33,227 nt of DNA from positions 1-33,227 of the forward strand of contig JAZDOK010000093.1 in the NCBI GenBank assembly GCA_043798715.1. Reading direction: 5' to 3'. Numbering within the stretch: the stretch's first letter is position 1; each line of letters starts with the position of its first letter. The translations under genes and the position numbers were made by a program. Positions 1 through 7,809 of the stretch are shown here, one piece after another. This DNA is from JAZDOK01 sp043798715 (GTDB taxonomy: Bacteria; Vulcanimicrobiota; JAZDOK01). Under the pieces are notes generated by a model. The model was not told where the DNA came from and made no database searches. It was given only the letters and a program-made list of their open reading frames with translations.

Positions 1-800
1 CGGCGCTCGCTCGGGTGCCAGACCTTCTCGCGAATCCAGCGGGCCTGGTGGGTGTCGAATTTTATGGCAACGTCGAATGTTTCAGCGGTGAGCTCGATGC
101 CCATGGCGTCTCCAAGATACTCCTTGAGTTTGAAGGAATCAGGCTTTTCAAAAGACTTGCCCGTAAACTCATGCTTTTTAATGCGGCTCAGGGCGAAATG
201 GCGCATCTTGCCTCGCAGGTGGCAGAAAGCGATGAGGTACCAATCGCCCTTTAGATTGGAGAGATGGTAGGGATCCACGACCCGCACCGTTATCTCGTCT
301 TTTTCGTTGGCGTGATAGGTAATCCGGACCTGTTTTTGATGGCACACGGCCTCCTCGAGATCCCGGAAGAGGACAGCCTCCACCTCACGCACGGGGCCGA
401 GGTTGAAATCACAGGCGTCCGAAAGTTCCCGAAGATTGACGCTGACGCTCTCCGGGAGGAACCTGGCGAGCTTGCTGACGGCGCTCCGGATGAGAGGCTC
501 ATAGGGGGTTCCCTGGAGCTCCTTCAGGGCCTTTTCAGCCACAAATACGGCCAAAAGCTCGCCCTCCGTAAGCTGGACTGCCGGAAGAAAGTAATTTGGA
601 TCGGTGTAATAATAGCCTTTCCGCTTTCTGTCGTATTCGAGGGGTGCCCGCCACTGATCCCGCAGGTGCTCAATGTTGCGGAGAATCGTGCGGGGATGGA
701 CTTCGAGCTTATCGGCAAGGCTCCTGGCGTTGGGAAAGTTTCCCTTCCGGATTTCCTGGTCAATCTCCAAGAGGCGGCGGCCGGAGCAGCGGTTGGACAT
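1..800 (-). CDS. WYL-domain transcriptional regulator with N-terminal HTH (partial, runs off left edge)
   Basis: The reverse strand is open from an ATG at 800 to the window edge, giving 266 visible codons. Residues 1-60 read as a winged helix-turn-helix of the DeoR/YafY type (ARSLADKLEVHPRTILRNIEHL). From about residue 155 there is a WYL domain, with the characteristic stretch VDPYHLSNLKGDWYLIAFCH followed by RHFALSRI. WYL domains bind ligands or nucleic acid and commonly sit in regulators of DNA-damage, defence or metabolic genes. The start is not certain, because the reading frame stays open upstream and the Shine-Dalgarno (SD)-like GGGAGGG lies about 10 bases from the ATG. The gene is divergent from the NAD synthetase, with a parS site between them. 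The target genes cannot be told from this window. The family call is firm; the C-terminus is missing. Confidence 0.85.
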   Translation of the reverse strand, partial: MSNRCSGRRLLEIDQEIRKGNFPNARSLADKLEVHPRTILRNIEHLRDQWRAPLEYDRKRKGYYYTDPNYFLPAVQLTEGELLAVFVAEKALKELQGTPYEPLIRSAVSKLARFLPESVSVNLRELSDACDFNLGPVREVEAVLFRDLEEAVCHQKQVRITYHANEKDEITVRVVDPYHLSNLKGDWYLIAFCHLRGKMRHFALSRIKKHEFTGKSFEKPDSFKLKEYLGDAMGIELTAETFDVAIKFDTHQARWIREKVWHPSER

Positions 801-884
801 CGTTGAAGCTGCCCTCCCTTCCCGGCTTAATATTCGACAAAATCGCCTGAATCCCGCTTTTTTATCACTTTCCCGGCAGCGGTA

Positions 885-900
885 TGTTTCACGTGGAACA
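885..900. promoter_or_regulatory. parS: parS centromere site (ParB/Spo0J binding)
   Basis: The 16-mer here, read on the - strand, is TGTTCCACGTGAAACA, a well-known exact Bacillus-type parS. It lies in the 233-base gap between the WYL regulator and the NAD synthetase, about 17 kb from oriC. It is the outermost of three sites in this window. ParB would load here and spread. I see no clear -35/-10 pair for either flanking gene in this gap. Confidence 0.9.
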
Positions 901-1033
901 TATCGGGGAAAGAACCTGCAGCCAATTTATCGGTGGCGGGGAGGGTGAGTCAGAATCCAGGTTTTAAATCAGGTAATCCTTGACGGAGAGGATTCTCTCT
1001 TCCCGCAGAGAAGAGTCTTTCCAGGTGATAAGC

Positions 1034-2770
1034 ATGAGAAGAAAATTTAGAATCGGTTTGGCTCAGATGAACCCGACGGTGGGGGACCTGGAGGGTAATT
1101 CCAAAAAGATCCTGGAGACGGCGGAGGCGGCCCGCGAGATGGCAGTGGACCTGGTGGCCTTCCCCGAGCTGGCCCTGCCGGGCTATCCGCCCGAGGACCT
1201 CCTTCTTCGCCCCCGGTTTGTTGATGACAACCTAAAGGCCATCGAGCGGCTGGCCGCCAAAATCAAGGGGATAACCGCGGTGGTGGGCTTTGTGGACCGG
1301 AACGACGACATCTACAACGCCGCCGCGGTTATTGAGGAAGGAAGGATTGCCGGGGTCTACCGGAAAATTTTCCTACCCAATTACGGGGTTTTCGACGAGA
1401 AGAGATATTTCCAGGCGGGGAGGGAAATCCCCGTTTTTCTTATTCGCGGCGCCACGGTGGGCATCACGATCTGCGAGGACATCTGGTACTCCGACGGGCC
1501 GGCCAACTACCAGTCTCTCTACGGAGGCGCCGAGGTTCTTCTCAATATCAGCGCCTCCCCCTACCAACTCGGTAAAATCACGCCGAAAAGGGAGATGCTG
1601 GCCGCCAGATCTTCGGACAACGCGGTGTTCCTGGCCTACGTGAACATCGTCGGGGGCCAGGACGAGCTGGTCTTCGACGGTCGTTCCATGATCTTCAATC
1701 CGCAGGGGGAGCTTCTCGAAGCCGGAAAAGCCTTCGAAGAGGACCTGCTCCTGGCCGACCTGGAACTGGAGGAATCCTTCCGCCGCCGCCTGCACGACCC
1801 CAGGAGGAGAGCGCGAAAGCCGGATGAAGAGGAAAAATTCCAAGACATCAAGCGTCTTCTCATATCTGAGAAAAAATCGGCCGAGGAGAAACCGGCCCTG
1901 CCGGAACGCTCCTGGGAGTGGCCCGTTCCCCCGGAGGAAATATACGAGGCGCTCAAGCTTGGAACCGGCGACTACGTAAGAAAGAACGGCTTTCAGAAAG
2001 TGGTCGTCGGCCTGAGCGGAGGCATTGATTCGGCCCTCACCGCCGCCATAGCCTGTGACGCACTGGGAAGTGAAAACGTCAAGGCCCTGTTCATGCCCTC
2101 CCGCTTCACTTCCCCGCAGAGCCGGACGGATGCCGAAGAAATCGCCCGACGCCTCAAAATCGAAATGAAAACCTTATCCATTGATTCGATCCTGGCGGGC
2201 TACCTCGAAACCCTCAGGGAACTTTTCGCCGGCAAAGCCGCCGACGTGACCGAGGAGAACCTTCAGGCCCGAATCCGCGGAAACCTCCTCATGGCCTTGT
2301 CCAACAAGTTCGGCTGGCTGGTGCTGACGACGGGCAACAAGAGCGAGATGGGCGTGGGCTATGCCACCCTTTACGGAGACATGGCCGGGGGATTCGCGGT
2401 GATCCGGGACATCCCGAAGACGATGGTCTACGAAATATGCCGCTTCAGAAACTCGCTGGGAGAGGTCTTTCCTGACTCAGTACTCGCCAAGGAACCCTCG
2501 GCGGAACTCAGGGATAACCAGAGGGACTCGGACACCCTGCCTCCCTACGAAGTTCTGGACGCCATCCTCAGGGCCTACGTCGAGGAGGACGTCTCCTGCG
2601 AGGAGATCGTCTCCATGGGCTTTGAGCCGGGGACGGTGCGACGGGTCACCGAGCTGGTGCAGAAGAGCGAGTACAAGCGCAGGCAGGCGCCCCCGGGGAT
2701 CAAGATAACCCCAAGAGGCTTCGGGAAGGATCGCCGTCTTCCCATAACCTGCGCATACAGGGAATTCTGA
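1034..2770 (+). CDS. nadE: Glutamine-dependent NAD+ synthetase
   Basis: This 578-residue protein amidates nicotinic acid adenine dinucleotide to NAD+ with ATP, using ammonia released from glutamine. The N-terminal nitrilase-type glutaminase domain shows the triad E45 (FPELALPGYPPEDL), K111 (KIFLPNYGVFDE) and C147 (ITICEDIW). The C-terminal synthetase domain has the ATP-pyrophosphatase loop SGGIDS at 328-333 and the TTGNKSE segment. The length is normal for the two-domain class. I chose the ATG at 1034 because AGGTGA lies 8 bases upstream. A TTG at 980 would add 18 residues preceding the conserved RIGLAQMNPTVGD start. The SGNH gene begins 4 bases after the stop, so the two are probably cotranscribed. 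No promoter is obvious upstream. Confidence 0.96.
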   Translation: MRRKFRIGLAQMNPTVGDLEGNSKKILETAEAAREMAVDLVAFPELALPGYPPEDLLLRPRFVDDNLKAIERLAAKIKGITAVVGFVDRNDDIYNAAAVIEEGRIAGVYRKIFLPNYGVFDEKRYFQAGREIPVFLIRGATVGITICEDIWYSDGPANYQSLYGGAEVLLNISASPYQLGKITPKREMLAARSSDNAVFLAYVNIVGGQDELVFDGRSMIFNPQGELLEAGKAFEEDLLLADLELEESFRRRLHDPRRRARKPDEEEKFQDIKRLLISEKKSAEEKPALPERSWEWPVPPEEIYEALKLGTGDYVRKNGFQKVVVGLSGGIDSALTAAIACDALGSENVKALFMPSRFTSPQSRTDAEEIARRLKIEMKTLSIDSILAGYLETLRELFAGKAADVTEENLQARIRGNLLMALSNKFGWLVLTTGNKSEMGVGYATLYGDMAGGFAVIRDIPKTMVYEICRFRNSLGEVFPDSVLAKEPSAELRDNQRDSDTLPPYEVLDAILRAYVEEDVSCEEIVSMGFEPGTVRRVTELVQKSEYKRRQAPPGIKITPRGFGKDRRLPITCAYREF

Positions 2771-2774
2771 AAGT

Positions 2775-4538
2775 ATGAGAACAAAGATTGTCCTTTTCCG
2801 TTCTATAGCCCTTTTGATCGGGCTTTTACTGGGCCTCGTGCTTACAGAAGGAATCTTAAGAAAACTATGGGGATCCCCACAGGAAGATCTTCTCAAAAAA
2901 GATACTGCCAACCCTTGCTACTATTACTTCTACTTCGATTGTTACAGGGATTTTTTCCGCAAAGTAAAGACCCCAGCCGGTGAAACTCTCTGTGTCTCCC
3001 AGAGAAACGAGGCGGGCCGGAAACTTTTCGCGGTCGTCCCGAAAGAGTCTTTCCCCTTAAAAAAGCCGCCTGGAACCAGGAGAATTTTTATTCTCGGCGA
3101 ATCGACCGCCTGCTATTTCGGCGATTCAAAAAACGAATTGATTACAGTGTTAAAGAAACGCATCCCCGGCCCCAAATTCGAAGTGATTAACTGCGGGATG
3201 CCGGGTTACGATATCATCCGGACATTCCGGGTGCTAAAAGAAGTGATGAACTATTCACCGGACCTCGTACTTCTTTTCATGGGAAATAACGTCCTCGTTG
3301 ACCCGGATTTCGTCATGAATAATCCCATAAGACGGTTTCTGTATGAAAAAACCTGGTGCTACCGTCTGCTCGATAGAAATTTTTTGAAAAACCACTGCGT
3401 CCACTATCCCCAGGGATATTCCTTCGGAATGCATGAGAAAATGCTCAAGGAGATGGTTCAGCTTTCGAAAGCGAAAAAGGTTCCACTCGCCCTTTACACT
3501 CTCCCCTGCAACCTTAAAGCCTTCCTTCGCTTTGCCCTTCAGGGGCCGGTTTCAACCCGTGAATATTTTCTGGCAAGAATCTTCATGGACCAGAAAAAAC
3601 TTAACGAAGCCGGGAAACTCTTAAAGAGTCTGGCAGAGCATGATTATGGTAAAAATCTCGGCGTTCTCATGCTCCTGGGCCTCTGCATGGAAGAGCAGGG
3701 AAATTATAAACTCGCACTAAAGTATGCCAGGTGCGCCCTCCAGAACATCGACTTTTATGCGGGAGAATCTCTTTTCAACCGCCATCGCAAGAACCTGATC
3801 ACCAGCGACATTGCCCGACGCGAGAATTTACCGCTGGTGGATCTTGAGGCCAGATTCATGGAGATGGCTCCGCACGGCCTCCCCGGGTATGATTTTCTTC
3901 TGGATGAAATGCACTGGTGGCAGGCCTTCAATCCCTGGATTATGGAGGAAACTTTAAGAACCATCTCCGAATATAACCGTGATAAAAAGGAGAAAATTCT
4001 TTCCTGGACTGGAACCTGGAATGGAGTGATGGCATCCATTCAAAACGAAGCACGGGAAAATGCCGGGAGAGAATACAGCGCCGATGCCATGACTCGTTAT
4101 TTCCAATATTCAATTAGTTATCTGGGAGGCAAAAGCGATTTTATCTTTCCGGATACGGTTATCGAATATTTAAAAAGAGTGTATCCGGTGAATCCCGCGC
4201 TCTTTAAAGATGTGGCGACGTTTAAAACACAGGCTTACAAAATGCTGCCGAACTCCGCAGCATCCTCCGAACAATCCGGCGTTTTCAATGAGAAATGGCC
4301 TTCCTTCTTATGGGCGATTGGAGAGACCCTTCGGCAACTGGGCCAATACAAAAAAGCCCTGGTCTTTTTTAACGAATCCATCCGCCTTAAGTGCGACTCG
4401 TTTTACCCCTATTTGTTACGCGGGTTGACCTATTACCTCTTAAAAGATTCTGTAAAAGCAAGAAATGACTGGAATAAAGTCATTGAAAAAGATCCTGAGT
4501 TTATCTGGCTGAACGAAGTGCCGGGACAGAGGCCTTAA
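2775..4538 (+). CDS. Membrane-anchored SGNH/GDSL-like hydrolase with TPR segments
   Basis: This 587-residue protein starts with an uncleaved-looking hydrophobic helix (about residues 7-25). An SGNH fold follows, with GES at 108-110 (S110 as candidate nucleophile), NCGMPGYD with G141, GNN at 170-172, and the terminal D377-E-M-H380. About 100 residues between GNN and the D-x-x-H block look like TPR or alpha-solenoid helices (REYFLARIF, LGVLMLLGLCMEEQGNY). A second TPR pair occupies about 510-580 (GETLRQLGQYKKALVFF, YLLRGLTYYLL). Related proteins act as extracytoplasmic esterases or O-acyl transferases on polysaccharides, but the substrate here is unknown. By eye the gene is clearly more AT-rich than nadE upstream, with many AAA, AAT and TTT codons, which could mean separate acquisition. 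Confidence 0.8.
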   Translation: MRTKIVLFRSIALLIGLLLGLVLTEGILRKLWGSPQEDLLKKDTANPCYYYFYFDCYRDFFRKVKTPAGETLCVSQRNEAGRKLFAVVPKESFPLKKPPGTRRIFILGESTACYFGDSKNELITVLKKRIPGPKFEVINCGMPGYDIIRTFRVLKEVMNYSPDLVLLFMGNNVLVDPDFVMNNPIRRFLYEKTWCYRLLDRNFLKNHCVHYPQGYSFGMHEKMLKEMVQLSKAKKVPLALYTLPCNLKAFLRFALQGPVSTREYFLARIFMDQKKLNEAGKLLKSLAEHDYGKNLGVLMLLGLCMEEQGNYKLALKYARCALQNIDFYAGESLFNRHRKNLITSDIARRENLPLVDLEARFMEMAPHGLPGYDFLLDEMHWWQAFNPWIMEETLRTISEYNRDKKEKILSWTGTWNGVMASIQNEARENAGREYSADAMTRYFQYSISYLGGKSDFIFPDTVIEYLKRVYPVNPALFKDVATFKTQAYKMLPNSAASSEQSGVFNEKWPSFLWAIGETLRQLGQYKKALVFFNESIRLKCDSFYPYLLRGLTYYLLKDSVKARNDWNKVIEKDPEFIWLNEVPGQRP

Positions 4539-4545
4539 AGGCCTC
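4529..4545. repeat. Perfect 8-bp palindrome spanning the SGNH stop codon
   Basis: Arms GAGGCCTT and AAGGCCTC flank a single central A, and the TAA stop lies in the middle. There is no T-tract after it on either strand, so it is not a convincing intrinsic terminator. It could slow transcription between the two convergent genes or protect a 3' end. Confidence 0.5.
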
Positions 4546-4601
4546 CGTTGGACCTTCACCAGTTTTCTTCGCAATGAAGAAATCCGCTGCTGGATCTGCT
4601 C

Positions 4602-4973
4602 TTAATATTTTACGCCGAGAATCAGCTCGATGCTGTCTATCAATTCCTTGGGCTCAAATGGCTTGGTGATATAATAGTTGGCGCCGCCCTGGAAGCCATC
4701 CAGGAGATCCTGGTTCAAATTCTTGGCGGAGACCACAATCACCGGCAGGGCGGCCGTCCGGCTGTCCGCACGGATATCCTTGAGAATCGTCATTCCGTCC
4801 ACTACGGGAAGCATGAGATCCAGAATCACCAGGTCATAGTCGTTGTTCTTGATCTTATTGAGTGCCTCCATGCCGTCGGAGGCCTCATCGGCGGCCACCT
4901 CGTCGCTTTTCACCAGGATGTTGATGACTTTCCTTATCTTCTCTTCGTCTTCAACTATCAGGATTTTCTTCAC
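4602..4973 (-). CDS. Single-domain response regulator (CheY-like receiver)
   Basis: This 123-residue protein is a stand-alone phosphoacceptor receiver domain with no output domain. The acidic pair is E8/D9 (VEDEE), the phosphorylation site is D52 (VILDLMLP), the switch residue is S82 (VVSAKN), and K104 lies in YITKPF. The start is GTG at 4973, preceded by GGGGTGAT at a normal distance. A start-stop dinucleotide pair ATG-TAA lies just before the GTG. No kinase gene is adjacent; the only histidine kinase in the window is 20 kb away. Such single receivers act through protein contact or as phosphate relays. The gene is convergent with the SGNH gene and divergent from the lytic transglycosylase. 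Confidence 0.93.
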   Translation of the reverse strand: MKKILIVEDEEKIRKVINILVKSDEVAADEASDGMEALNKIKNNDYDLVILDLMLPVVDGMTILKDIRADSRTAALPVIVVSAKNLNQDLLDGFQGGANYYITKPFEPKELIDSIELILGVKY

Positions 4974-4981
4974 CTTACATC

Positions 4982-4996
4982 ACCCCTTCCCGGGGT
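4982..4996 (-). promoter_or_regulatory. Possible SD-sequestering hairpin in the response-regulator leader
   Basis: On the - strand the leader reads ACCCC, then GGGAA, then GGGGT. This is a 5-bp stem with a 5-base loop, and its right arm is the ribosome-binding GGGGT of the response regulator. If it folds it would hide the site. The arms are short, so this is a modest call. Confidence 0.35.
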
Positions 4997-5005
4997 ACTT
5001 CTTCC

Positions 5006-5044
5006 GCTCTCCCCGGGACTCCTTCCCCGGGAGAGCATTTTTTT
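5006..5044 (+). terminator. Intrinsic terminator on the + strand
   Basis: An 8-bp stem GCTCTCCC/GGGAGAGC is extended by a GGG/CCC step beyond one C:C mismatch. It has a 7-base loop and is followed by ATTTTTTT. It lies upstream of the lytic transglycosylase promoter and downstream, on the + strand, of the SGNH gene. The only gene between them is on the opposite strand. It may end + strand transcripts that run antisense through the response regulator. Confidence 0.75.
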
Positions 5045-5056
5045 AAAGAGCCCCGG

Positions 5057-5085
5057 TTGCGGTCTCCTTCCAATTATGATAAAAT
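5057..5085 (+). promoter_or_regulatory. Sigma-70-type promoter for the lytic transglycosylase
   Basis: TTGCGG (5057-5062), a 17-base spacer and TAAAAT (5080-5085) lie between the terminator and the ATG at 5112. This placement argues that the upstream in-frame ATG at 5076 is not the true start, since it would overlap the -10 element. Confidence 0.55.
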
Positions 5086-5105
5086 TCCCCCATGAGAAGG
5101 GACAA
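5076..5105 (-). promoter_or_regulatory. Candidate divergent promoter for the response regulator
   Basis: On the - strand, TTGTCC (5105-5100), an 18-base spacer and TATCAT (5081-5076) precede the response-regulator leader. Its -10 overlaps the -10 of the opposite promoter by two bases, so the two may compete. The -35 match is partial. Confidence 0.35.
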
Positions 5106-5111
5106 AACAAT

Positions 5112-5702
5112 ATGACGCCGCTATTCAAAGCGCCGCGCATCCTGCCTGGTTTCATGCTGCTGCTGTTGCTCTTCGCGTGCCTTCCGGCGTCAGCCAAGCC
5201 TTCTTCTTCCATAGACCGCCAGGTAAAAGAGACGGTAAAAATCTATACAAATTTTATTCTGGATTCCAACCCCTCTCTTGACCGCAGGACCGCTGAAGCC
5301 ATCTCCTGGAGTATCATTTACTACAGCTACTACTACGGCATCCCCGACGCCCGCCTGGTGGTGGCCATGATCATCCAGGAATCAGGTTTTCAGCCCGATG
5401 CCGTCTCCCGCTGCGGAGCCATGGGAATCGGCCAGCTGATGCCGGAGACCGCGGACGCCCTCGGGGTAGAAAACCCCTTTGAACCGGTGTCCAACATCCG
5501 GGCCATGGTGCGCATTCTCCGCCTCAACCTCGAGCGATTCTCCCATCTGCCTTATCCAAAAATGTACCAAAACGCCATCGCCGCTTATAACGCCGGATAC
5601 GGCGCCGTGCTCAAATACGGCGGCATCCCCCCTTACCCCGAGACAATCAACTACGTCAACAACGTCATCCTCCTGTGGCGACGTCTCTGCGGCCTCAGGT
5701 AA
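5112..5702 (+). CDS. Secreted lytic transglycosylase (SLT domain)
   Basis: This 196-residue protein cleaves the MurNAc-GlcNAc bond of peptidoglycan with 1,6-anhydro formation. A signal peptide covers residues 1-28, with a hydrophobic run at 12-22 and an ASA-K cleavage site. The SLT fold follows: the catalytic glutamate is E90 (AMIIQESGF), then GAMGIGQLMP at 102-111 and AYNAG at 158-162. It resembles the minimal single-domain family, with no LysM or other wall-binding module. The ATG at 5112 was chosen because AGAAGGG lies 11 bases upstream and the promoter -10 excludes the ATG at 5076. The TPR protein gene follows 65 bases later in the same direction. Confidence 0.92.
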   Translation: MTPLFKAPRILPGFMLLLLLFACLPASAKPSSSIDRQVKETVKIYTNFILDSNPSLDRRTAEAISWSIIYYSYYYGIPDARLVVAMIIQESGFQPDAVSRCGAMGIGQLMPETADALGVENPFEPVSNIRAMVRILRLNLERFSHLPYPKMYQNAIAAYNAGYGAVLKYGGIPPYPETINYVNNVILLWRRLCGLR

Positions 5703-5767
5703 AGGATGGAGGATTTTCTCCTCCTTCCTCGAATCAAGAGAAGATTTCTTTGAGAGGGGTTGAATTT

Positions 5768-6853
5768 GTGCCGAAAAAGCCTTTAGTTTATTTAATGACT
5801 CTTCTGGTCGCTCTGGCCCTCTCCTTACCGGCCTGGTGCGCTGAACAGAACACCGTCCTCGCCAGGGGCATCAACCTGTTCTACCAGGGTAAGTGGGATG
5901 GAGCGATCGATTCTTTCAATGAGGAGATCAAAAACAATCCACAGGATACCATCGCCTACAATTTTCTCCTGGATGCCCTTTTTCGGAGAGGAACGCTGGA
6001 AAGCTACTCAAATGAACTGGAGGGCCGCCTTCAGGACAAACCTGACGACCCCCTCCTCAGAACGCAGCTCGGACTGGTTTATTTCGCCAGAAGCAAGTCT
6101 GAACCCGCCATGCTGGATGAGGCCCTGGAAGAATTAAAAAAGGCGGCCAACGGCGACCCCCAGAGCTCCCTGGCCTACAGCGGACTGGGTATGGTCTATT
6201 TCGACAAGCGCATGATGCCGAAAGCCAAGAATCACTTCTCAAAGGCCATGCAATTGAATCCCACCGACATCCTGGCTCTCGAACTCCTGGGAAATATTAT
6301 TCTGGTGGATGAGAAAAAGCCCGCCGACGCCCTGGCCCTTTTTCAGAAGATAGTTGAGATCTGCCCCGTTTACCCTGATGCCTATTACTATGTAGGCTCT
6401 GCAGATTTTGATCTGGGGAAGGACGATGAATCGGTTGCCGCCCTCAAGAAAGCGATGGAACTGGATCCTGACGGCCTGACGCAGAGCTACTACGCGCCTA
6501 TACTCCTGGGAGACCTTTATTTCAGGAAGAAAATGTACCCGGAGGCCCTCCAGGCCTACCAGACTGCTCTTAAAATAAACAATAAAAACGATTACGTCCG
6601 CTATAAAATCGAAAAAATACAGCACCCGGACGCCGAGACTGCTCCGGCAAAGACCGATGAGACGTTGAAAGCCGCCCCTGCCGAAACTTCAAGCCCGGTC
6701 CCCGCCGCGACGCCTGCCGGCACTCCAAGCCCTGCGCCCACCGTGGCGCCCACCGTGGCGCCTGCCGGCACTCCAAGCCCGGCGCCCTCTGCGGCGCCTG
6801 CAAGGAAGATTCCGCAGAAGACCGTTAAAATTACCAAGCCAAAGAAACCCTAG
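5768..6853 (+). CDS. Secreted TPR protein with Pro/Ala-rich C-terminal tail
   Basis: This 361-residue protein begins at a GTG with AGAGGGG 9 bases upstream. A signal peptide follows (hydrophobic run LMTLLVALALSL, cleavage after WCA). About six tetratricopeptide repeats fill residues 25-285, for example GINLFYQGKWDGAIDSF, AYSGLGMVYFDKRMMPKAKN and GDLYFRKKMYPEALQAY. A low-complexity Pro/Ala/Thr tail (about 295-345) ends in a basic stretch (KTVKITKPKKP). TPRs mediate protein contacts, so a scaffold in the periplasm or on the envelope is likely. Location next to the lytic transglycosylase suggests a wall-related role, which is inference. The stop codon overlaps that of convergent recR within a shared CTAG. 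An alternative in-frame ATG at 5675 would overlap the previous gene and hide the signal peptide. Confidence 0.85.
   Translation: MPKKPLVYLMTLLVALALSLPAWCAEQNTVLARGINLFYQGKWDGAIDSFNEEIKNNPQDTIAYNFLLDALFRRGTLESYSNELEGRLQDKPDDPLLRTQLGLVYFARSKSEPAMLDEALEELKKAANGDPQSSLAYSGLGMVYFDKRMMPKAKNHFSKAMQLNPTDILALELLGNIILVDEKKPADALALFQKIVEICPVYPDAYYYVGSADFDLGKDDESVAALKKAMELDPDGLTQSYYAPILLGDLYFRKKMYPEALQAYQTALKINNKNDYVRYKIEKIQHPDAETAPAKTDETLKAAPAETSSPVPAATPAGTPSPAPTVAPTVAPAGTPSPAPSAAPARKIPQKTVKITKPKKP
6712..6779 (+). repeat. Short direct repeats encoding the Pro/Ala linker
   Basis: An exact 20-base direct repeat (6712-6731 and 6760-6779) encodes AGTPSP. Between the copies is a tandem 12-base unit, GCGCCCACCGTG, at 6734-6757, encoding APTV. 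The pattern is typical of slippage in a low-complexity linker and predicts length variation between strains. Confidence 0.8.
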
Positions 6854-7449
6854 AGAGGCCTCCGCCCCTCGATGGCCCTGGCCAGTGTCACCTCGTCGGC
6901 ATACTCAAGATCCGACCCCATGGGCAGGCCGTGTGCCAGCCGGGTCACCCTGATTCCCAGGGGCTTGATCAGCTTTCCCAGGTAAATAGCCGTGACCTCT
7001 CCCTCCACGTCCGGATCGGTCGCCAGAATAAGTTCCCGGATATCCTCTGTCTTGAGCCGCTCCAGGAGTTCCCTTACCCGCAATTCATCCGGGCCGATGC
7101 CGTCGATTGGAGAGATGGATCCGCCGAGAACGTGATAGGTCCCCCGAAACTCCCTGCTCCTCTCCAGCGCCACAATATCCCGCGGATCCCCCACCACGCA
7201 GATAGTGTGGTGATCCCGGGAGATATCCGTGCATATTCCGCACGGATCCTGATCGCTGATGTTAAAACAGCGGGAACAGAAGAGCATCTTCTCCTTCATC
7301 TCCTCGAGGGCGCCGACCAGACGGGCAACATCCTCGCGGGAGGCCTGAAGAAGATAAAATGCAAGCCGCTGAGCCGTCTTGGGCCCTACGGTCGGCATTT
7401 TCATCAATTCGTTTATTACCCTCGCCAGGGGAGCCGGATAAAGCTGCAA
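6850..7449 (-). CDS. recR: Recombination mediator protein RecR
   Basis: This 199-residue protein is the RecFOR-pathway clamp-like factor that helps load RecA on gapped DNA. The helix-hairpin-helix (MPTVGPKTAQRLAFYLL) is at residues 18-34. A four-cysteine zinc finger (CSRCFNISDQDPCGIC) follows at about 58-73. Then come a Toprim domain (ICVVGDPRDIVALERS, ATDPDVEGEVT) and the C-terminal LPMGSDLEYADEVTL motif. The length is standard. The start is TTG, immediately after a GAGGGGGGAG run; a stop lies just upstream in frame, so no earlier start exists. It lies 10 bases after ybaB, in the common dnaX-ybaB-recR order. No terminator follows; its stop overlaps that of the convergent TPR gene. Confidence 0.97.
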   Translation of the reverse strand: MQLYPAPLARVINELMKMPTVGPKTAQRLAFYLLQASREDVARLVGALEEMKEKMLFCSRCFNISDQDPCGICTDISRDHHTICVVGDPRDIVALERSREFRGTYHVLGGSISPIDGIGPDELRVRELLERLKTEDIRELILATDPDVEGEVTAIYLGKLIKPLGIRVTRLAHGLPMGSDLEYADEVTLARAIEGRRPL

Positions 7450-7459
7450 ACTCCCCCCT

Positions 7460-7771
7460 CTATATCAGACCGGGCGGAAGCCCGAGGCCGCCGGTCAACT
7501 GGGACATTTTCTGGGCTCCAATCTCCTGGGCCCGGGACATCGCATCCTTCACCGCGACCATGATGAGATCTTCCAGAACGTCCACTTCTTCGGCATTGAC
7601 GATAGAAGGATCTATTTTAATGGAGAGCACTTCCTGCGAACCGTTCACCTTAACCCGGACCAGGCCCCCGCCCGCACTGCCCTCCACCTCTTCGGAGGCC
7701 AGATCCTCCTGAATCCGGCTCAGCGAGTCCTGAACCTTTTTCTGCATCTGCCGCATCATCTGTCTTTTCAT
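7460..7771 (-). CDS. ybaB: YbaB/EbfC-family nucleoid-associated protein
   Basis: This 103-residue DNA-binding protein forms tweezer-like dimers. The N-terminal helix (MKRQMMRQMQKKVQDSLSRIQEDL) and the core VEGSAGGGLVRVKVNGSQEVLSIKIDP match the family. It ends with the helix DLIMVAVKDAMSRAQE and a glycine-rich tail. It starts at ATG 7771, with GGAGAGGGG upstream. It lies between dnaX and recR, where this gene is normally found. Confidence 0.95.
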   Translation of the reverse strand: MKRQMMRQMQKKVQDSLSRIQEDLASEEVEGSAGGGLVRVKVNGSQEVLSIKIDPSIVNAEEVDVLEDLIMVAVKDAMSRAQEIGAQKMSQLTGGLGLPPGLI

Positions 7772-7809
7772 GTTATTTTACAACCCCTCTCCGTAAATCC
7801 GCACTCTTC

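Noticed and set aside
264..806. A 180-codon + strand ORF
   Set aside because: It is the shadow of the WYL regulator on the other strand, whose frame runs off the window and carries clear family motifs.
4564..4582. TTTCTTC/GAAGAAA inverted repeat between the SGNH and response regulator genes
   Set aside because: The stem is AT-rich and weak, and there is no T-tract in the correct place on either strand.
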